Assembly (NCBI RefSeq): GCF_000010085.1
Contig: NC_007712.1
Location: 1,364,001 to 1,428,000 of the forward strand
Direction: 5' to 3'
Length of the DNA: 64,000 bases
From: Sodalis glossinidius str. 'morsitans'
GTDB taxonomy: Bacteria; Pseudomonadota; Gammaproteobacteria; Enterobacterales; Enterobacteriaceae
Shown: positions 1-8,555 of the stretch, piece by piece
Numbering within the stretch: the stretch's first letter is position 1
Layout of the letters: each line of letters opens with the position of its first letter
Translations under genes and position numbers: made by a program
The notes under the pieces: model-generated
What the model saw: only the letters and a program-made list of their open reading frames with translations
Told to the model about the DNA's origin: nothing
Databases searched by the model: none

Positions 1-806
1 ATAGCCGATTCCGGCCAGATAACCATCTGCGCCTTGCCAAGAGCCGGCAGGGTACGCTGCAGGTAAATATCCAGCGTCGGCACCACCTGGCTCGCCTCCC
101 ATTTCATCGACTGGGCAATGTTGCCTTGCACCAGCGCGACGTTAATGGCCCGCTCCGGCTGAGGCTGATACCAATGCAGCGAACGCAGCGGCCAGGGCAG
201 CAGCAGCGCCAACGCGGCGACAGCCGGCAACGTTCGCCGCTGCGCCAGCGCATAGACCGCCAGCCCGCTTATCATCACCAGTATGAACGTGATCGCCTGT
301 ACACCGAACAGCGGCGCAATGCCTTTTAACGGGCCGTCTATCTGGCTGTAGCCGAATTCCAGCCAGGGAAAGCCGGTCAGTACCCAACCGCGTAAAAATT
401 CGGTGATCGACCACAGCACCGGCGCGCCGAGCGCCAACCGCCATAGGCTGGTACGCGGCCACAGCCGCGCCAGCAGGGCGGCAAACAGCAGGGGATAAAG
501 CGCCAGATAGGTGGCGAGCACCACCACCAGCGCCACATTGACCGGGCCGGGCAGGCCGCCGAACTGCGCGATGCTGACATAGACCCAATTGACGCCGGTG
601 CCGAACAGGCCGAATCCCCAGAGAAAGCCCAGCCAGCCGGCTTGCCGGGCGCTGCGGTTGAGGGTGACCGCCAGCAGGCCGCCCAGCGAAACCATAGCCG
701 CAGGCCAGAAATCGTAGGGGGAAAATGCCAGGGTACCGCAGGCGCCGGTAACGAGCGCCAGCAACGCGCGGAGCCGCTGGCGTGCAAACAGTGAGGCGAT
801 GGCCAT
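1..806 (-). CDS. lnt: Apolipoprotein N-acyltransferase, 3' part outside the window
   Basis: Lnt adds the third acyl chain to the N-terminal cysteine of lipoproteins in the inner membrane. Reading back from the ATG at 806 gives one open frame to the window edge (about 268 codons). It starts MAIASLFARQRLRALLAL, and the hydrophobic segments follow the E. coli Lnt pattern (FSPYDFWPAA, GINWVYVS-like GVNWVYVSIA, FLRGWVLTGFPWL). The frame reaches WPESA, which holds the catalytic glutamate of the nitrilase domain; the other triad residues (Lys, Cys) lie beyond base 1. It follows ybeX by 7 bases, so it is the last gene of the ybeZ-ybeY-ybeX-lnt operon. No disruption is seen in the visible part. Confidence 0.95.
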   Translation of the reverse strand, partial: MAIASLFARQRLRALLALVTGACGTLAFSPYDFWPAAMVSLGGLLAVTLNRSARQAGWLGFLWGFGLFGTGVNWVYVSIAQFGGLPGPVNVALVVVLATYLALYPLLFAALLARLWPRTSLWRLALGAPVLWSITEFLRGWVLTGFPWLEFGYSQIDGPLKGIAPLFGVQAITFILVMISGLAVYALAQRRTLPAVAALALLLPWPLRSLHWYQPQPERAINVALVQGNIAQSMKWEASQVVPTLDIYLQRTLPALGKAQMVIWPESA

Positions 807-813
807 GGGGGAA

Positions 814-1692
814 TTAATCTTCCATGATGGGTTGCGGTGAGTTCTCAGGGATTTTGACGTGTACCTGAATAATGCGTCTGCTGTCGGCCATCGCCACTTT
901 GAAATTGTAGCCGTCGATATCGATGGCCTCGCCGCGCGCCGGCAAATGGCCAAAGGCCTGCATGACTAGGCCGCCGATGGTATCCACTTCCTCATCGCTG
1001 AAGTGTGTATTGAAGACCTCGTTGAAATCTTCAATGGGCGTCAGGGCGCGAACGGTGAAGGTGTGGCGGTTCAACTGGCGAATATCCTGATCTTCTTCAT
1101 CGTCGTACTCATCTTCGATTTCGCCGACGATAAGCTCCAGGATATCTTCAATGGTCACCAGACCGGACACGCTGCCGAATTCATCGATGACGATGGCCAT
1201 ATGGTAGCGCTGGGAGCGAAACTCCTTCAGCATACGGTCGACCCGCTTGCTTTCCGGCACCACGACCGCCGGACGCAGAATCTTCTCGATGCTGAAGGGT
1301 TCGTCGTGGCTGAGCATGAACGGCAACAGGTCCTTGGCCAGCAGAATCCCTTCAACATGATCCTTATCTTCGCTGATAACCGGGAAGCGGGAATGGGCCG
1401 ATTCGACGATGACGTCGAGGCACTCCTGTAGCGATTGGTTTTTCATCAGCGTGATGATCTGCGAGCGGGGGATCATGATATCCCGTACCCGCTGTTCGGC
1501 GATGTCCATGACGCCTTCCAGCATATCGCGGGTATCGGGGTCGATAAGCTCGTTCTGTTCGGAATCCCTGATAAGTTCGAGAAGATCGTCACGGTTTTTC
1601 GGTTCGCCGTGAAACAGCTGATTTAGCATCAGGGTAAAAAAGCCCTTCTTGGGACTGGGGCTATCGTTGCTCTGCGAATGGTCGTCGCTCAT
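814..1692 (-). CDS. ybeX: CBS-domain protein CorC/YbeX
   Basis: 292 residues, the usual CorC/YbeX length. Two CBS domains fill about residues 70-190 (DIMIPRSQI, then VIDEFGSVSGLVTIEDILE), followed by the CorC_HlyC domain to the C-terminus. There is no DUF21 membrane domain, as usual for the short family members. The family is linked to magnesium/cobalt homeostasis and, through its neighbours, to ribosome maturation; the exact activity is unsettled. It sits between ybeY (41-base gap) and lnt in a conserved operon. The start at 1692 gives the expected MSDDHSQSNDSPSPKKGFF N-terminus. Confidence 0.95.
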   Translation of the reverse strand: MSDDHSQSNDSPSPKKGFFTLMLNQLFHGEPKNRDDLLELIRDSEQNELIDPDTRDMLEGVMDIAEQRVRDIMIPRSQIITLMKNQSLQECLDVIVESAHSRFPVISEDKDHVEGILLAKDLLPFMLSHDEPFSIEKILRPAVVVPESKRVDRMLKEFRSQRYHMAIVIDEFGSVSGLVTIEDILELIVGEIEDEYDDEEDQDIRQLNRHTFTVRALTPIEDFNEVFNTHFSDEEVDTIGGLVMQAFGHLPARGEAIDIDGYNFKVAMADSRRIIQVHVKIPENSPQPIMED

Positions 1693-1733
1693 AGCGTTTA
1701 GTCAGTTTCACTCTCTAATGATTATGGGGGGCA

Positions 1734-2204
1734 TTACGCCTCTTTTTCCGCAAGATACGGATCCGGGTAACCGAGCTTTTGCATAATCTCGGTTTCCAGC
1801 GATTCCATCTCCAGGGCTTCCTCATCCTGTATATGATCATACCCTAACAGATGCAGTGAACCGTGAACAACCATATGCGCCCAATGGGCTTCCAGCGCCT
1901 TCTCCTGCTGCTGCGCTTCGCGCTCCACTACCTGATGGCAGATTACCAAATCCCCCAGTAGCGGCAGTTCCACTTCCGGTGGCGCCTCAAAGGGAAAGGA
2001 AAGCACATTGGTGGGCCGATCTTTGCCGCGGTAGGTCATATTAAGTTCATGGCTTTCCGCTTCGTCCACCAGGCGAACGGTCACCTCCGCGCAGTCGCGA
2101 AACAGCGGCAGCACGCCCTGCAGCCAGCGCAGGAAATCCGCCTCGGCGGGCAAACCACGCGCTTCATCGCAGGCCAGCTGCAGGTCAAGTATCACGTCGC
2201 TCAT
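1734..2204 (-). CDS. ybeY: Endoribonuclease YbeY (16S rRNA 3' maturation)
   Basis: A 156-residue single-strand-specific metallo-RNase that matures the 3' end of 16S rRNA and takes part in 70S quality control. The zinc-binding HGSLHLLGYDH motif is complete (His114, His118, His124), and the conserved RPTNVLSFPF segment with its arginine (about Arg59) is present. The ATG overlaps the ybeZ stop (ATGA at 2201-2204), so the two are translationally coupled, as in E. coli. Confidence 0.96.
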   Translation of the reverse strand: MSDVILDLQLACDEARGLPAEADFLRWLQGVLPLFRDCAEVTVRLVDEAESHELNMTYRGKDRPTNVLSFPFEAPPEVELPLLGDLVICHQVVEREAQQQEKALEAHWAHMVVHGSLHLLGYDHIQDEEALEMESLETEIMQKLGYPDPYLAEKEA

Positions 2205-3295
2205 GCATCAGACTCCCTGGAGGATGACGAACCGTGGCCGGCCAGAGCGGCGCCGTTGTTCTGTGCCAAGGCCTCGTGTTTGCGCTCGGCGGCGAGTTGT
2301 TCTTTGCGTTTTTGATCGGCGGTTTCCCAGGCTTCATAGGCATTGACAATTCGCGCCACTACCGGGTGGCGTACCACGTCTTCGCTATGGAAGAAATTGA
2401 AACTGATTTCTTCCACTTCCTCCAGCACTTCCACCGCGTGACGCAACCCTGATTTCTGATTGCGCGGCAGGTCTATTTGAGTGACGTCACCGGTGATGAC
2501 CGCTTTGGAATTGAAACCGATGCGGGTCAGGAACATCTTCATCTGTTCGATGGTGGTGTTCTGACTTTCGTCAAGAATAATGAATGCATCGTTCAGGGTT
2601 CGTCCGCGCATATAGGCCAGCGGCGCGACCTCAATGACATTGCGCTCAATCAGTTTTTCCACCCGCTCAAAGCCCAGCATTTCAAAGAGGGCGTCGTAAA
2701 GCGGGCGCAGATAAGGGTCGACCTTCTGGCTGAGATCGCCGGGCAGAAAACCCAGTTTCTCGCCTGCTTCCACCGCCGGGCGGGTCAAAAGAATACGGCG
2801 AATTTCCTGGCGCTCCAGCGCGTCTACCGCAGCCGCCACCGCCAGATAGGTTTTGCCGGTCCCGGCCGGGCCGACGCCGAAGGTGATGTCATGATCGAGA
2901 ATGTGGGCGATGTATTGCGCCTGATTGGGCGTGCGCGGTTTGATGATGCCACGTTTGGTTTGTATATTCACCGCGCGGCCATAATCGGGCACGCTCTCCG
3001 CCGTTTGCTCCAGCACCCGGCTCTGTTTGATGGCCAGATGGATTTGTTCCGGCTCGATATCGGCGATAACGCCGCGCAGAGGAGCCGTGTCGACGTACAG
3101 CGAGGTGAGGATCGACGCGGCGGCGTCAACGCACAACGATTTACCCACCAGCTTGAAGGTATTGTCACGCCGATTGATCTCAATGCCCAACCGGCGCTCA
3201 AGTTGCTTGATATTGTCATCAAACGGCCCACAGAGGCTCAACAGACGGTTGTTGTCTGCGGGTTCCAGCATGATTTCTTTGGTTTCGACGTTCAA
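2201..3295 (-). CDS. ybeZ: PhoH-like ATPase YbeZ
   Basis: A 364-residue PhoH-family P-loop ATPase. The N-terminal RNA-binding-like region (residues 1-110) precedes Walker A GPAGTGKT (142-149) and Walker B AFIILDESQN (237-246). It works with YbeY in RNA metabolism; this pairing is established for the family. The start at 3295 gives MNVETKEIMLEPADNNRLL, matching the E. coli start. It is the first gene of the operon, with a perfect TATAAT on the same strand about 125 bases upstream. Confidence 0.94.
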   Translation of the reverse strand: MNVETKEIMLEPADNNRLLSLCGPFDDNIKQLERRLGIEINRRDNTFKLVGKSLCVDAAASILTSLYVDTAPLRGVIADIEPEQIHLAIKQSRVLEQTAESVPDYGRAVNIQTKRGIIKPRTPNQAQYIAHILDHDITFGVGPAGTGKTYLAVAAAVDALERQEIRRILLTRPAVEAGEKLGFLPGDLSQKVDPYLRPLYDALFEMLGFERVEKLIERNVIEVAPLAYMRGRTLNDAFIILDESQNTTIEQMKMFLTRIGFNSKAVITGDVTQIDLPRNQKSGLRHAVEVLEEVEEISFNFFHSEDVVRHPVVARIVNAYEAWETADQKRKEQLAAERKHEALAQNNGAALAGHGSSSSRESDA

Positions 3296-3420
3296 ATCTT
3301 TCCTCTCGGCCTCTCAAGCTTTTGCAAGGTGAACCCCAGGTCGTGCGCCGGCAGGGCCGGCAGCGAAGGCCCAAGATTAATAAATGAAGCATCCCCACCC
3401 ACGCGTCAAGGGCAAAGACC

Positions 3421-3426
3421 ATTATA
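3421..3426 (-). promoter_or_regulatory. Candidate -10 box for the ybeZ-ybeY-ybeX-lnt operon
   Basis: Read on the minus strand this is TATAAT, 126 bases upstream of the ybeZ start. No good -35 hexamer lies at 16-18 bases; the nearest TTGCAC is about 20 bases away. An unspaced perfect -10 in a 223-base gap is suggestive only. In E. coli this operon also has heat-shock control; I cannot recognise a sigma-32 site here. Confidence 0.35.
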
Positions 3427-3478
3427 TGTATATTGGGGCACAATTAGTGCAATGCAAGCAGGTGAGCCGCATGGCGGC

Positions 3479-3496
3479 GGAGCGGCAAGCCGCTCC
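3479..3496. terminator. Hairpin between ybeZ and miaB
   Basis: A perfect 8-bp inverted repeat, GGAGCGGC-AA-GCCGCTCC, lies 23 bases beyond the miaB stop. There is no T run on either side, so it may be an mRNA 3' stabiliser or a Rho-linked end rather than an intrinsic terminator. Confidence 0.35.
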
Positions 3497-3518
3497 GGAA
3501 AGCTGGCGGGCAGGGGGG

Positions 3519-4943
3519 TCACGGCTGGTACATGCCCACGCCCAGTTCGTTCTCTTTACGGGTGCGGGCAATGACCGACGCCGTGCTTTCATGGCTGCGC
3601 AATGTCATCTGATCTTCGGTGCGCAACAAGACGCCGCGCAGGGAATTGGGATACACGTCGACGATCTCCACATCGACGAATTTGCCAATCATGGACGGCG
3701 CGCCTTCAAAATTGACCACCCGATTGTTTTCGGTACGGCCGGACAGCTCCATCACATTTTTGCGCGATGTGCCTTCCACCAGAATACGTTGCACTTTACC
3801 CTTCATGCGGCGGCTGTACTGCATGGCCTGTTGGGTGATACGTTCCTGCAAGATATGGAGCCGCTGTTTTTTCTCTTCTTCGCTGACATTATCCACCATA
3901 TCAGCGGCAGGCGTGCCGGGACGCGCGGAGTAAATGAAGCTGAAGCTCATGTCGAAATTCACGTCGGCGATAAGCTGCATCGTTTGCTCAAAGTCTTGCT
4001 GGGTTTCGCCCGGAAAGCCGATGATGAAGTCGGAGCTGATTTGGATATCCGGGCGCGCCTTGCGCAGCCGGCGGATGATCGATTTATATTCCAGCGCGGT
4101 GTGGGCGCGTTTCATCATGGTCAGGATGCGATCGGAGCCGCTTTGCACCGGCAGGTGCACGAAGCTGACCAGTTCCGGCGTATCGCGGTAAACGTCGATA
4201 ATATCGTCGGTAAACTCAATAGGGTGGCTGGTGATATAGCGGATACGGTCGATACCGTCGATGGCCGCCACCAGCCGCAGCAGTTCGGCGAAGGTGCAGA
4301 TGCCGCCGTCATAGCTGGCGCCGCGATAGGCGTTGACGTTCTGTCCCAGCAGGTTGACTTCACGCACACCCTGATCCGCAAGCTGGGCTATCTCGAACAG
4401 GATATCGTCGCACGGGCGGCTGACTTCTTCGCCGCGGGTATAGGGTACGACGCAAAAACTGCAGTATTTGTTGCAGCCTTCCATGATAGACACAAAGGCG
4501 GTCGGCCCTTCGGCGCGCGGTTCCGGCAGACGATCGAATTTTTCGATTTCCGGAAAGCTGATATCCACCACCGGGCTGCGGGTGCCATTGACATGATTAA
4601 TCATTTCCGGCAGGCGGTGCAGCGTCTGAGGCCCGAAAATGATATCCACGTAATTGGCCCGCTCACGGATATGGGCGCCTTCCTGCGACGCCACGCAGCC
4701 GCCGACGCCGATGATCAATTCCGGTCGGGCTTCCTTAAGCATGTGCCAGCGCCCCAGCTGATGGAACACCTTTTCCTGCGCTTTTTCCCGGATGGAGCAG
4801 GTGTTAAGCAGCAGGACATCCGCCTCTTCGGGGTTGTCCGTCAACTGATAGCCGTGAGTGCTATCCAGTAAGTCGGCCATCTTGGATGAATCGTATTCAT
4901 TCATCTGACAGCCCCAGGTTTTGATATGGAGTTTTTTGGTCAT
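3519..4943 (-). CDS. miaB: tRNA-2-methylthio-N6-dimethylallyladenosine synthase MiaB
   Basis: A radical-SAM methylthiotransferase that converts i6A37 to ms2i6A37 in tRNAs reading UNN codons. The open frame extends upstream to 5063, but the start at 4943 gives MTKKLHIKTWGCQMNEYD and 474 residues, the E. coli length. The UPF0004 domain carries Cys12, Cys49 and Cys83 for the auxiliary cluster. The radical-SAM cluster motif is GCNKYCSFC (Cys157, Cys161, Cys164). A TRAM domain closes the protein. It is divergent from ubiF, as in E. coli. Confidence 0.96.
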   Translation of the reverse strand: MTKKLHIKTWGCQMNEYDSSKMADLLDSTHGYQLTDNPEEADVLLLNTCSIREKAQEKVFHQLGRWHMLKEARPELIIGVGGCVASQEGAHIRERANYVDIIFGPQTLHRLPEMINHVNGTRSPVVDISFPEIEKFDRLPEPRAEGPTAFVSIMEGCNKYCSFCVVPYTRGEEVSRPCDDILFEIAQLADQGVREVNLLGQNVNAYRGASYDGGICTFAELLRLVAAIDGIDRIRYITSHPIEFTDDIIDVYRDTPELVSFVHLPVQSGSDRILTMMKRAHTALEYKSIIRRLRKARPDIQISSDFIIGFPGETQQDFEQTMQLIADVNFDMSFSFIYSARPGTPAADMVDNVSEEEKKQRLHILQERITQQAMQYSRRMKGKVQRILVEGTSRKNVMELSGRTENNRVVNFEGAPSMIGKFVDVEIVDVYPNSLRGVLLRTEDQMTLRSHESTASVIARTRKENELGVGMYQP

Positions 4944-5116
4944 CAGCTTGCCAGTACTCGATGCAGTATTAAAAAGCCCGTAGGCTTGCGCAGGGCGCGT
5001 ATTGTAATCCTTTGCCGGTGTTGTGACCAGTCTAGCGCGCGAGGCGGATCTTGGAAGGGCCAATTTTGCGGTACACTACCGGAAACTGGAAAATAATAGC
5101 GTAGGCATAGGCCGAA

Positions 5117-6301
5117 ATGAAGACGAACGAGACAGGCTATGAAGTAGTGGTGGCTGGCGGCGGCATGGTGGGGGCGGCGCTGGCGCTGGCGCTGGCGCAA
5201 GCGGGCTTCCGGGTTCTGATAATCGATCCGGCGCCGCCGACGCCGGCCGCAGATGACGCACCGCCGGATTTGCGGGTGTCGGCTATCAGCTGCGCTTCCG
5301 TGGCGCTGTTGCGCCGCATCGGCGCCTGGCAACGCCTCGACGAGCGGTTTTGCGTGCCGTACCGCCGTCTGGAAACCTGGGAATGGCCGTCTTCGGTGGT
5401 GGCGTTCGATGCCGCCTCCCTTAACCTGCCGGAGCTGGGTTTTATGGTGGAGAACCGCCGACTCCAGCAGGCCTTATGGCAAGGCTTTACAGACTGCGAC
5501 GCGTTGACGCTGCGTTGCCCGGCGTCGCTCGCCGCCATGGCGTGGGACGACGGCCGCTGGCGGTTAACGCTTGATGATGGCAGTAGCGTCGCGAGTCGGC
5601 TCGTGGTCGGGGCCGACGGCGCGCATTCCTGGGTACGTCAACACGCGGGCATTGCGGTCAGCGGCTGGCAGTATCGCCAATCCTGCCTCTTGCTCAGCGT
5701 AGAAATGGACGGCGGACAGCAACAGGACGTGACCTGGCAGGCGTTTCACCCCTCTGGACCGCGGGCGTTTTTGCCGCTCTACGGGCGCTGGGCGTCGCTG
5801 GTGTGGTATGACAGCGCGGCGCGTATTCGCCAGTTGGATAAACTCCCTCTGCCGGCGCTGGCGCGAGAAGTGCAGGCGGCCTTTCCCGACCGGCTCGGTG
5901 CCTTCACCCTGCATGGGGCGGCATCGTTTCCCTTAACGCGCCGCCACGCCCGCGACTATGTGTTGCCGGGGCTGGCGCTGATAGGGGATGCCGCGCATAC
6001 CATTAACCCCCTCGCCGGGCAGGGGGCCAATCTTGGCTTTCGCGATGCCGATGCGTTGGCGGAGGTCTTGATTGTCGCTCGCGATCGTGGTGAACGTTGG
6101 GAAACGCGGGCGGTGCTGCAACGTTACCAACGCCGTCGGCGCGGCGATAACCTGCTGATGCAGGCGGGAATGGATGCGTTTTACACGACGTTTAGCAACT
6201 ACTTGCCGCCGCTAATGCTGGCACGCAATCTCGGCCTGATGTTGGCACAGCGCGCCGGCGGCCTTAAGCACCGGGTGCTGTGTTACGCGCTGGGGCTGTA
6301 A
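5117..6301 (+). CDS. ubiF: 3-demethoxyubiquinol 3-hydroxylase (UbiF)
   Basis: A flavin monooxygenase of the UbiH/COQ6 family that adds the last hydroxyl in aerobic ubiquinone synthesis. The N-terminal FAD dinucleotide fold is VVAGGGMVGAALAL (residues about 11-24); the second FAD motif GDAAHTINPLAGQGANLG lies near residue 290. The ETWEW and MVENRRLQQALWQ segments match UbiF better than UbiH or VisC. At 394 residues it is full length and ends in YALGL like E. coli UbiF. It is divergent from miaB with about 170 bases between starts. Confidence 0.94.
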   Translation: MKTNETGYEVVVAGGGMVGAALALALAQAGFRVLIIDPAPPTPAADDAPPDLRVSAISCASVALLRRIGAWQRLDERFCVPYRRLETWEWPSSVVAFDAASLNLPELGFMVENRRLQQALWQGFTDCDALTLRCPASLAAMAWDDGRWRLTLDDGSSVASRLVVGADGAHSWVRQHAGIAVSGWQYRQSCLLLSVEMDGGQQQDVTWQAFHPSGPRAFLPLYGRWASLVWYDSAARIRQLDKLPLPALAREVQAAFPDRLGAFTLHGAASFPLTRRHARDYVLPGLALIGDAAHTINPLAGQGANLGFRDADALAEVLIVARDRGERWETRAVLQRYQRRRRGDNLLMQAGMDAFYTTFSNYLPPLMLARNLGLMLAQRAGGLKHRVLCYALGL

Positions 6302-6553
6302 CGTTACTGGCCCGCAGCCGTCCGACGTGACGGACGTGTCAGGCGGTGGTTTAGGGCACATCTTCGCTACGGCATCTCACGCACGCATCTTGACTTTATT
6401 GCTATCCAATATTTTATTAATGGTTTTTTTATTCAGACGCTAATGCTTCATCGCCGGGTTGTTACCGCCCGGCAAGGCCAATATTATAGCCAGCATAACC
6501 GTCTTATTAGGCCGTTATTTCCAGGGAAAGAAGACAATTGAAAAGGACATTCG

Positions 6554-7475
6554 ATGAAGAAGGGAAACTGCTGTTTCGCGGTCATTGCGCTTTTGCTCAT
6601 GAACCCTGCCCACGGTAAACGTCAATCCCAAATCGAGCAAAATGGCTATGGCTATTCCGGGCGTCACGGCCAACCATGCCATCGTACAGGCGAACATTGC
6701 CGGCAAAATCGAATGGCTTGATCCCACTCAGTATTATTATGTGCCCGACTATGTGGCGCCGGATCTCCAGGATCGTGCTGTGCTGGTTTTCACGCCGGAA
6801 GGAAAAGTGATCGTGGACGCTATCCTGGCGTCCACGCCGCGGCAGGAAGAGCGGATCGAGTGCAATGAGACTTTTACCGCGCAGGGGCGGTCGACTGTCC
6901 ACGAGCGGCAAGTGAGAATGAAGGGCGGCGATCTTGCCAATCTGTTCCAGGGGGATTGTGAACAGGGTGTGGAAAGTATCGATATCGCTTTATGCAACGC
7001 GGTGGTGAATAAAAACGCCCGCTGCCGGGTGGAACGCGACCCGACGCAATATCAGTTACCTGACGCCTACCCGGTCAATATCCATGCCGAAGATTGCCAT
7101 ACTCTGACGCGGATTGCCGATTCTCGCTATCTCTATTTGGGGAGCCCTTACCCCACGGTTTAGGATGATTTTAACCGCTACCGGCGTGAAGGCGGGTTAA
7201 CCGATATTTATTTGGAGGGAAAATTGTCGCGGCAAATAAATCTGGTTGGCGAGGGCATTACCGCGGCGGTAAACGCCTGCTGGCTCCGCTCTCGATGGTT
7301 CGATATCGACATCGTGGGAGAGAAGACGGCGCGTGGTTACCGTTACAGCAAGCAGATAACGGTCAAAACGCCGTGGATCAGTCATGATGAAATTATGCAA
7401 CCGGCCTTTGAGGGCTTGATGACGCGCGCCAACAATTGTTACGACCGGCTTAATTTTATCGTTAATGCGTCCTGA
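6554..7475 (+). pseudogene. Broken gene for an unidentified secreted protein
   Basis: The ATG at 6554 opens a clear signal peptide (MKKGNCCFAVIALLLMNPAHG) but its frame closes after about 55 codons. The rest of the protein is in another frame: NVNPKSSKMAMAIPG runs into a 173-codon stretch to a TAG at 7161-7163. The same frame then continues with DDFNRYRREGGLTDIYLEGK to 7475. So one gene of about 305 codons carries one frameshift near 6610-6620 and one in-frame nonsense codon. I do not recognise the family. The mature part has several cysteines (IECNE, GDCEQG, ALCNA, RCRVE, EDCHT), which fits an exported protein. E. coli has no gene between ubiF and the tRNAs here, so it is an accessory gene now decaying. 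Confidence 0.6.
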
Positions 7476-7495
7476 GCGGGGGTCGCACAACGGCT

Positions 7496-7524
7496 AAAAA
7501 AACGCTCCCGGAGGGAGCGTTTTT
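7496..7524. terminator. Terminator of the tRNA operon
   Basis: Stem ACGCTCCC (7502-7509) pairs with GGGAGCGT (7513-7520) around a GGA loop. Seven A bases on the left give a U run for minus-strand transcripts and TTTT on the right serves the plus strand. It ends the tRNA transcript and the broken gene to its left. Confidence 0.85.
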
Positions 7525-7549
7525 AATTGCCGCCTGCGCGGGCTTGATA

Positions 7550-7624
7550 TGGCTGGGGTACCAGGATTCGAACCTGGGGGTGCCGGAATCAGAATCCGGT
7601 GCCTTACCACTTGGCGATACCCCA
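7550..7624 (-). tRNA. glnV: tRNA-Gln (anticodon CTG)
   Basis: 75 bases including an encoded CCA. The acceptor, anticodon (CCGGA/TCCGG) and T (CCAGG/CCTGG) stems pair fully; the anticodon loop is TTCTGAT. It is last in the tRNA transcript. E. coli has two such copies (glnV, glnX); only one is present here. Confidence 0.96.
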
Positions 7625-7630
7625 AAAATA

Positions 7631-7707
7631 TGGTGGCTACGGCGGGAATCGAACCTGTGACCCCAGGATTATGAGTGCTGTGCTCTAACCAGCTGAGCTA
7701 CGTAGCC
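7631..7707 (-). tRNA. metU: tRNA-Met (elongator, CAT), mispaired copy
   Basis: 77 bases with encoded CCA, at the metU position. Compared with the other Met copy at 8065-8141 it has a G-to-C change at position 40, giving a C-C mismatch in the anticodon stem (CAGCA against TCCTG). Changes at the 3' side of the T arm give an A-C pair at 49-65 and alter the T loop. Acceptor and D stems are intact. It looks like a gene beginning to decay while the other copy supplies the function. Confidence 0.88.
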
Positions 7708-7758
7708 GTATTTTTGACCGATTACTTTGCAACAGACCGCGATATCGGCAGGTCATTT

Positions 7759-7833
7759 TGGCTGGGATACCAGGATTCGAACCTGGGGGTGGCGGGATCA
7801 AAACCCGCTGCCTCACCGCTTGGCTATATCCCA
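7759..7833 (-). tRNA. glnW: tRNA-Gln (anticodon TTG), copy 2
   Basis: 75 bases with CCA. The acceptor TGGGATA/TATCCCA and anticodon stem GCGGG/CCCGC pair fully; loop TTTTGAT. It is nearly identical to the copy at 7880-7954; the acceptor differs by a compensated pair. Confidence 0.96.
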
Positions 7834-7879
7834 TCTTAGCCGCAATTGCAGCATTGTTCGCCCGAAAGACAAAGCGAGT

Positions 7880-7954
7880 TGGCTGGGGTACCAGGATTCG
7901 AACCTGGGGGTGGCGGGATCAAAACCCGCTGCCTTACCGCTTGGCTATACCCCA
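7880..7954 (-). tRNA. glnU: tRNA-Gln (anticodon TTG), copy 1
   Basis: 75 bases with CCA and fully paired stems (acceptor TGGGGTA/TACCCCA). Third gene of the tRNA transcript. Confidence 0.96.
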
Positions 7955-7973
7955 TTTGCTGCTTACCGAACGA

Positions 7974-8059
7974 TGGTGCGGGAGGCGAGACTTGAACTCG
8001 CACACCTTGCGGCGCCAGAACCTAAATCTGGTGCGTCTACCAATTTTCGCCACTCCCGC
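7974..8059 (-). tRNA. leuW: tRNA-Leu (anticodon TAG)
   Basis: 86 bases with CCA and a long variable arm. The anticodon loop is TTTAGGT. The sequence follows E. coli leuW closely, with one extra A in the D loop (GGCGAAAATTGG). Confidence 0.96.
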
Positions 8060-8064
8060 AAAGG

Positions 8065-8141
8065 TGGTGGCTACGACGGGATTCGAACCTGTGACCCCAG
8101 CATTATGAGTGCTGTGCTCTAACCAACTGAGCTACGTAGCC
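8065..8141 (-). tRNA. metT: tRNA-Met (elongator, CAT)
   Basis: 77 bases with CCA. The anticodon stem CAGCA/TGCTG is perfect and the T arm matches E. coli. First gene of the transcript and only 5 bases from leuW. Confidence 0.97.
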
Positions 8142-8179
8142 AACTTTCCGCGTGACCTACATTCGGCGTTGCGGGGCGT

Positions 8180-8208
8180 ATTATGCGGAGTTGACGAACT
8201 TCAGTCAA
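8180..8208 (-). promoter_or_regulatory. Stable-RNA promoter of the tRNA operon
   Basis: On the minus strand TTGACT (8203-8208), a 17-base spacer, then CATAAT (8180-8185). It is followed by the GC-rich discriminator ACGCCCCGC typical of promoters under stringent control. The start should fall near 8172, about 30 bases before metT. Confidence 0.85.
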
Positions 8209-8315
8209 CCCCCTTTTTTTCGCTAATCCGGCATTGCGCGGGCCGTTTGTCTGACTAATGAACAACCTGACCATAAAAGCGGCTAACGTAATGATTTTCC
8301 CGCGCTCACGGGGAG

Positions 8316-8342
8316 GAAAACCGGGCCAATAAGGCCCGTTTT
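8316..8342. terminator. Terminator after asnB
   Basis: Stem CGGGCC (8322-8327) with GGCCCG (8333-8338), loop AATAA, T run on the plus side and GGTTTT on the minus side. It can end asnB transcripts coming leftward. The rest of the 414-base gap between metT and asnB (8142-8555) holds only the tRNA promoter; I see no gene. Confidence 0.7.
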
Positions 8343-8555
8343 TAACCGGAATAACAGAGAGGATTGACGGGGCGGCAGCCCCCTGACCGGTGCAATGAAC
8401 AGCGTCCAGCGAGAGCCTGCCCGACAGCGGCAGGCCGCCACGGCAACGGGGCTCTCACGGCGGTTTGACGCCATGCACTCAGCATTGCCGGCCGAGGCCG
8501 ATGGCCGTCTGTCCAACGGTCCTGGACGCCAGCAGGGCATTCTCGCAGGCGGCTA

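Noticed and set aside
142..787. Two overlapping minus-strand frames (142-588, 377-787)
   Set aside because: Both lie in wrong frames of lnt. The correct lnt frame is open from 806 to the window edge and matches E. coli Lnt.
3384..4871. A 495-codon open frame on the plus strand
   Set aside because: It is antisense to miaB, which has full family motifs. Histidine/alanine-rich translation is typical of the shadow of a GC-rich gene.
7727..8122. Open frames of 116-131 codons on the plus strand
   Set aside because: They run across the tRNA genes; repeated GIPGFEPGG-like strings are translations of tRNA T arms.
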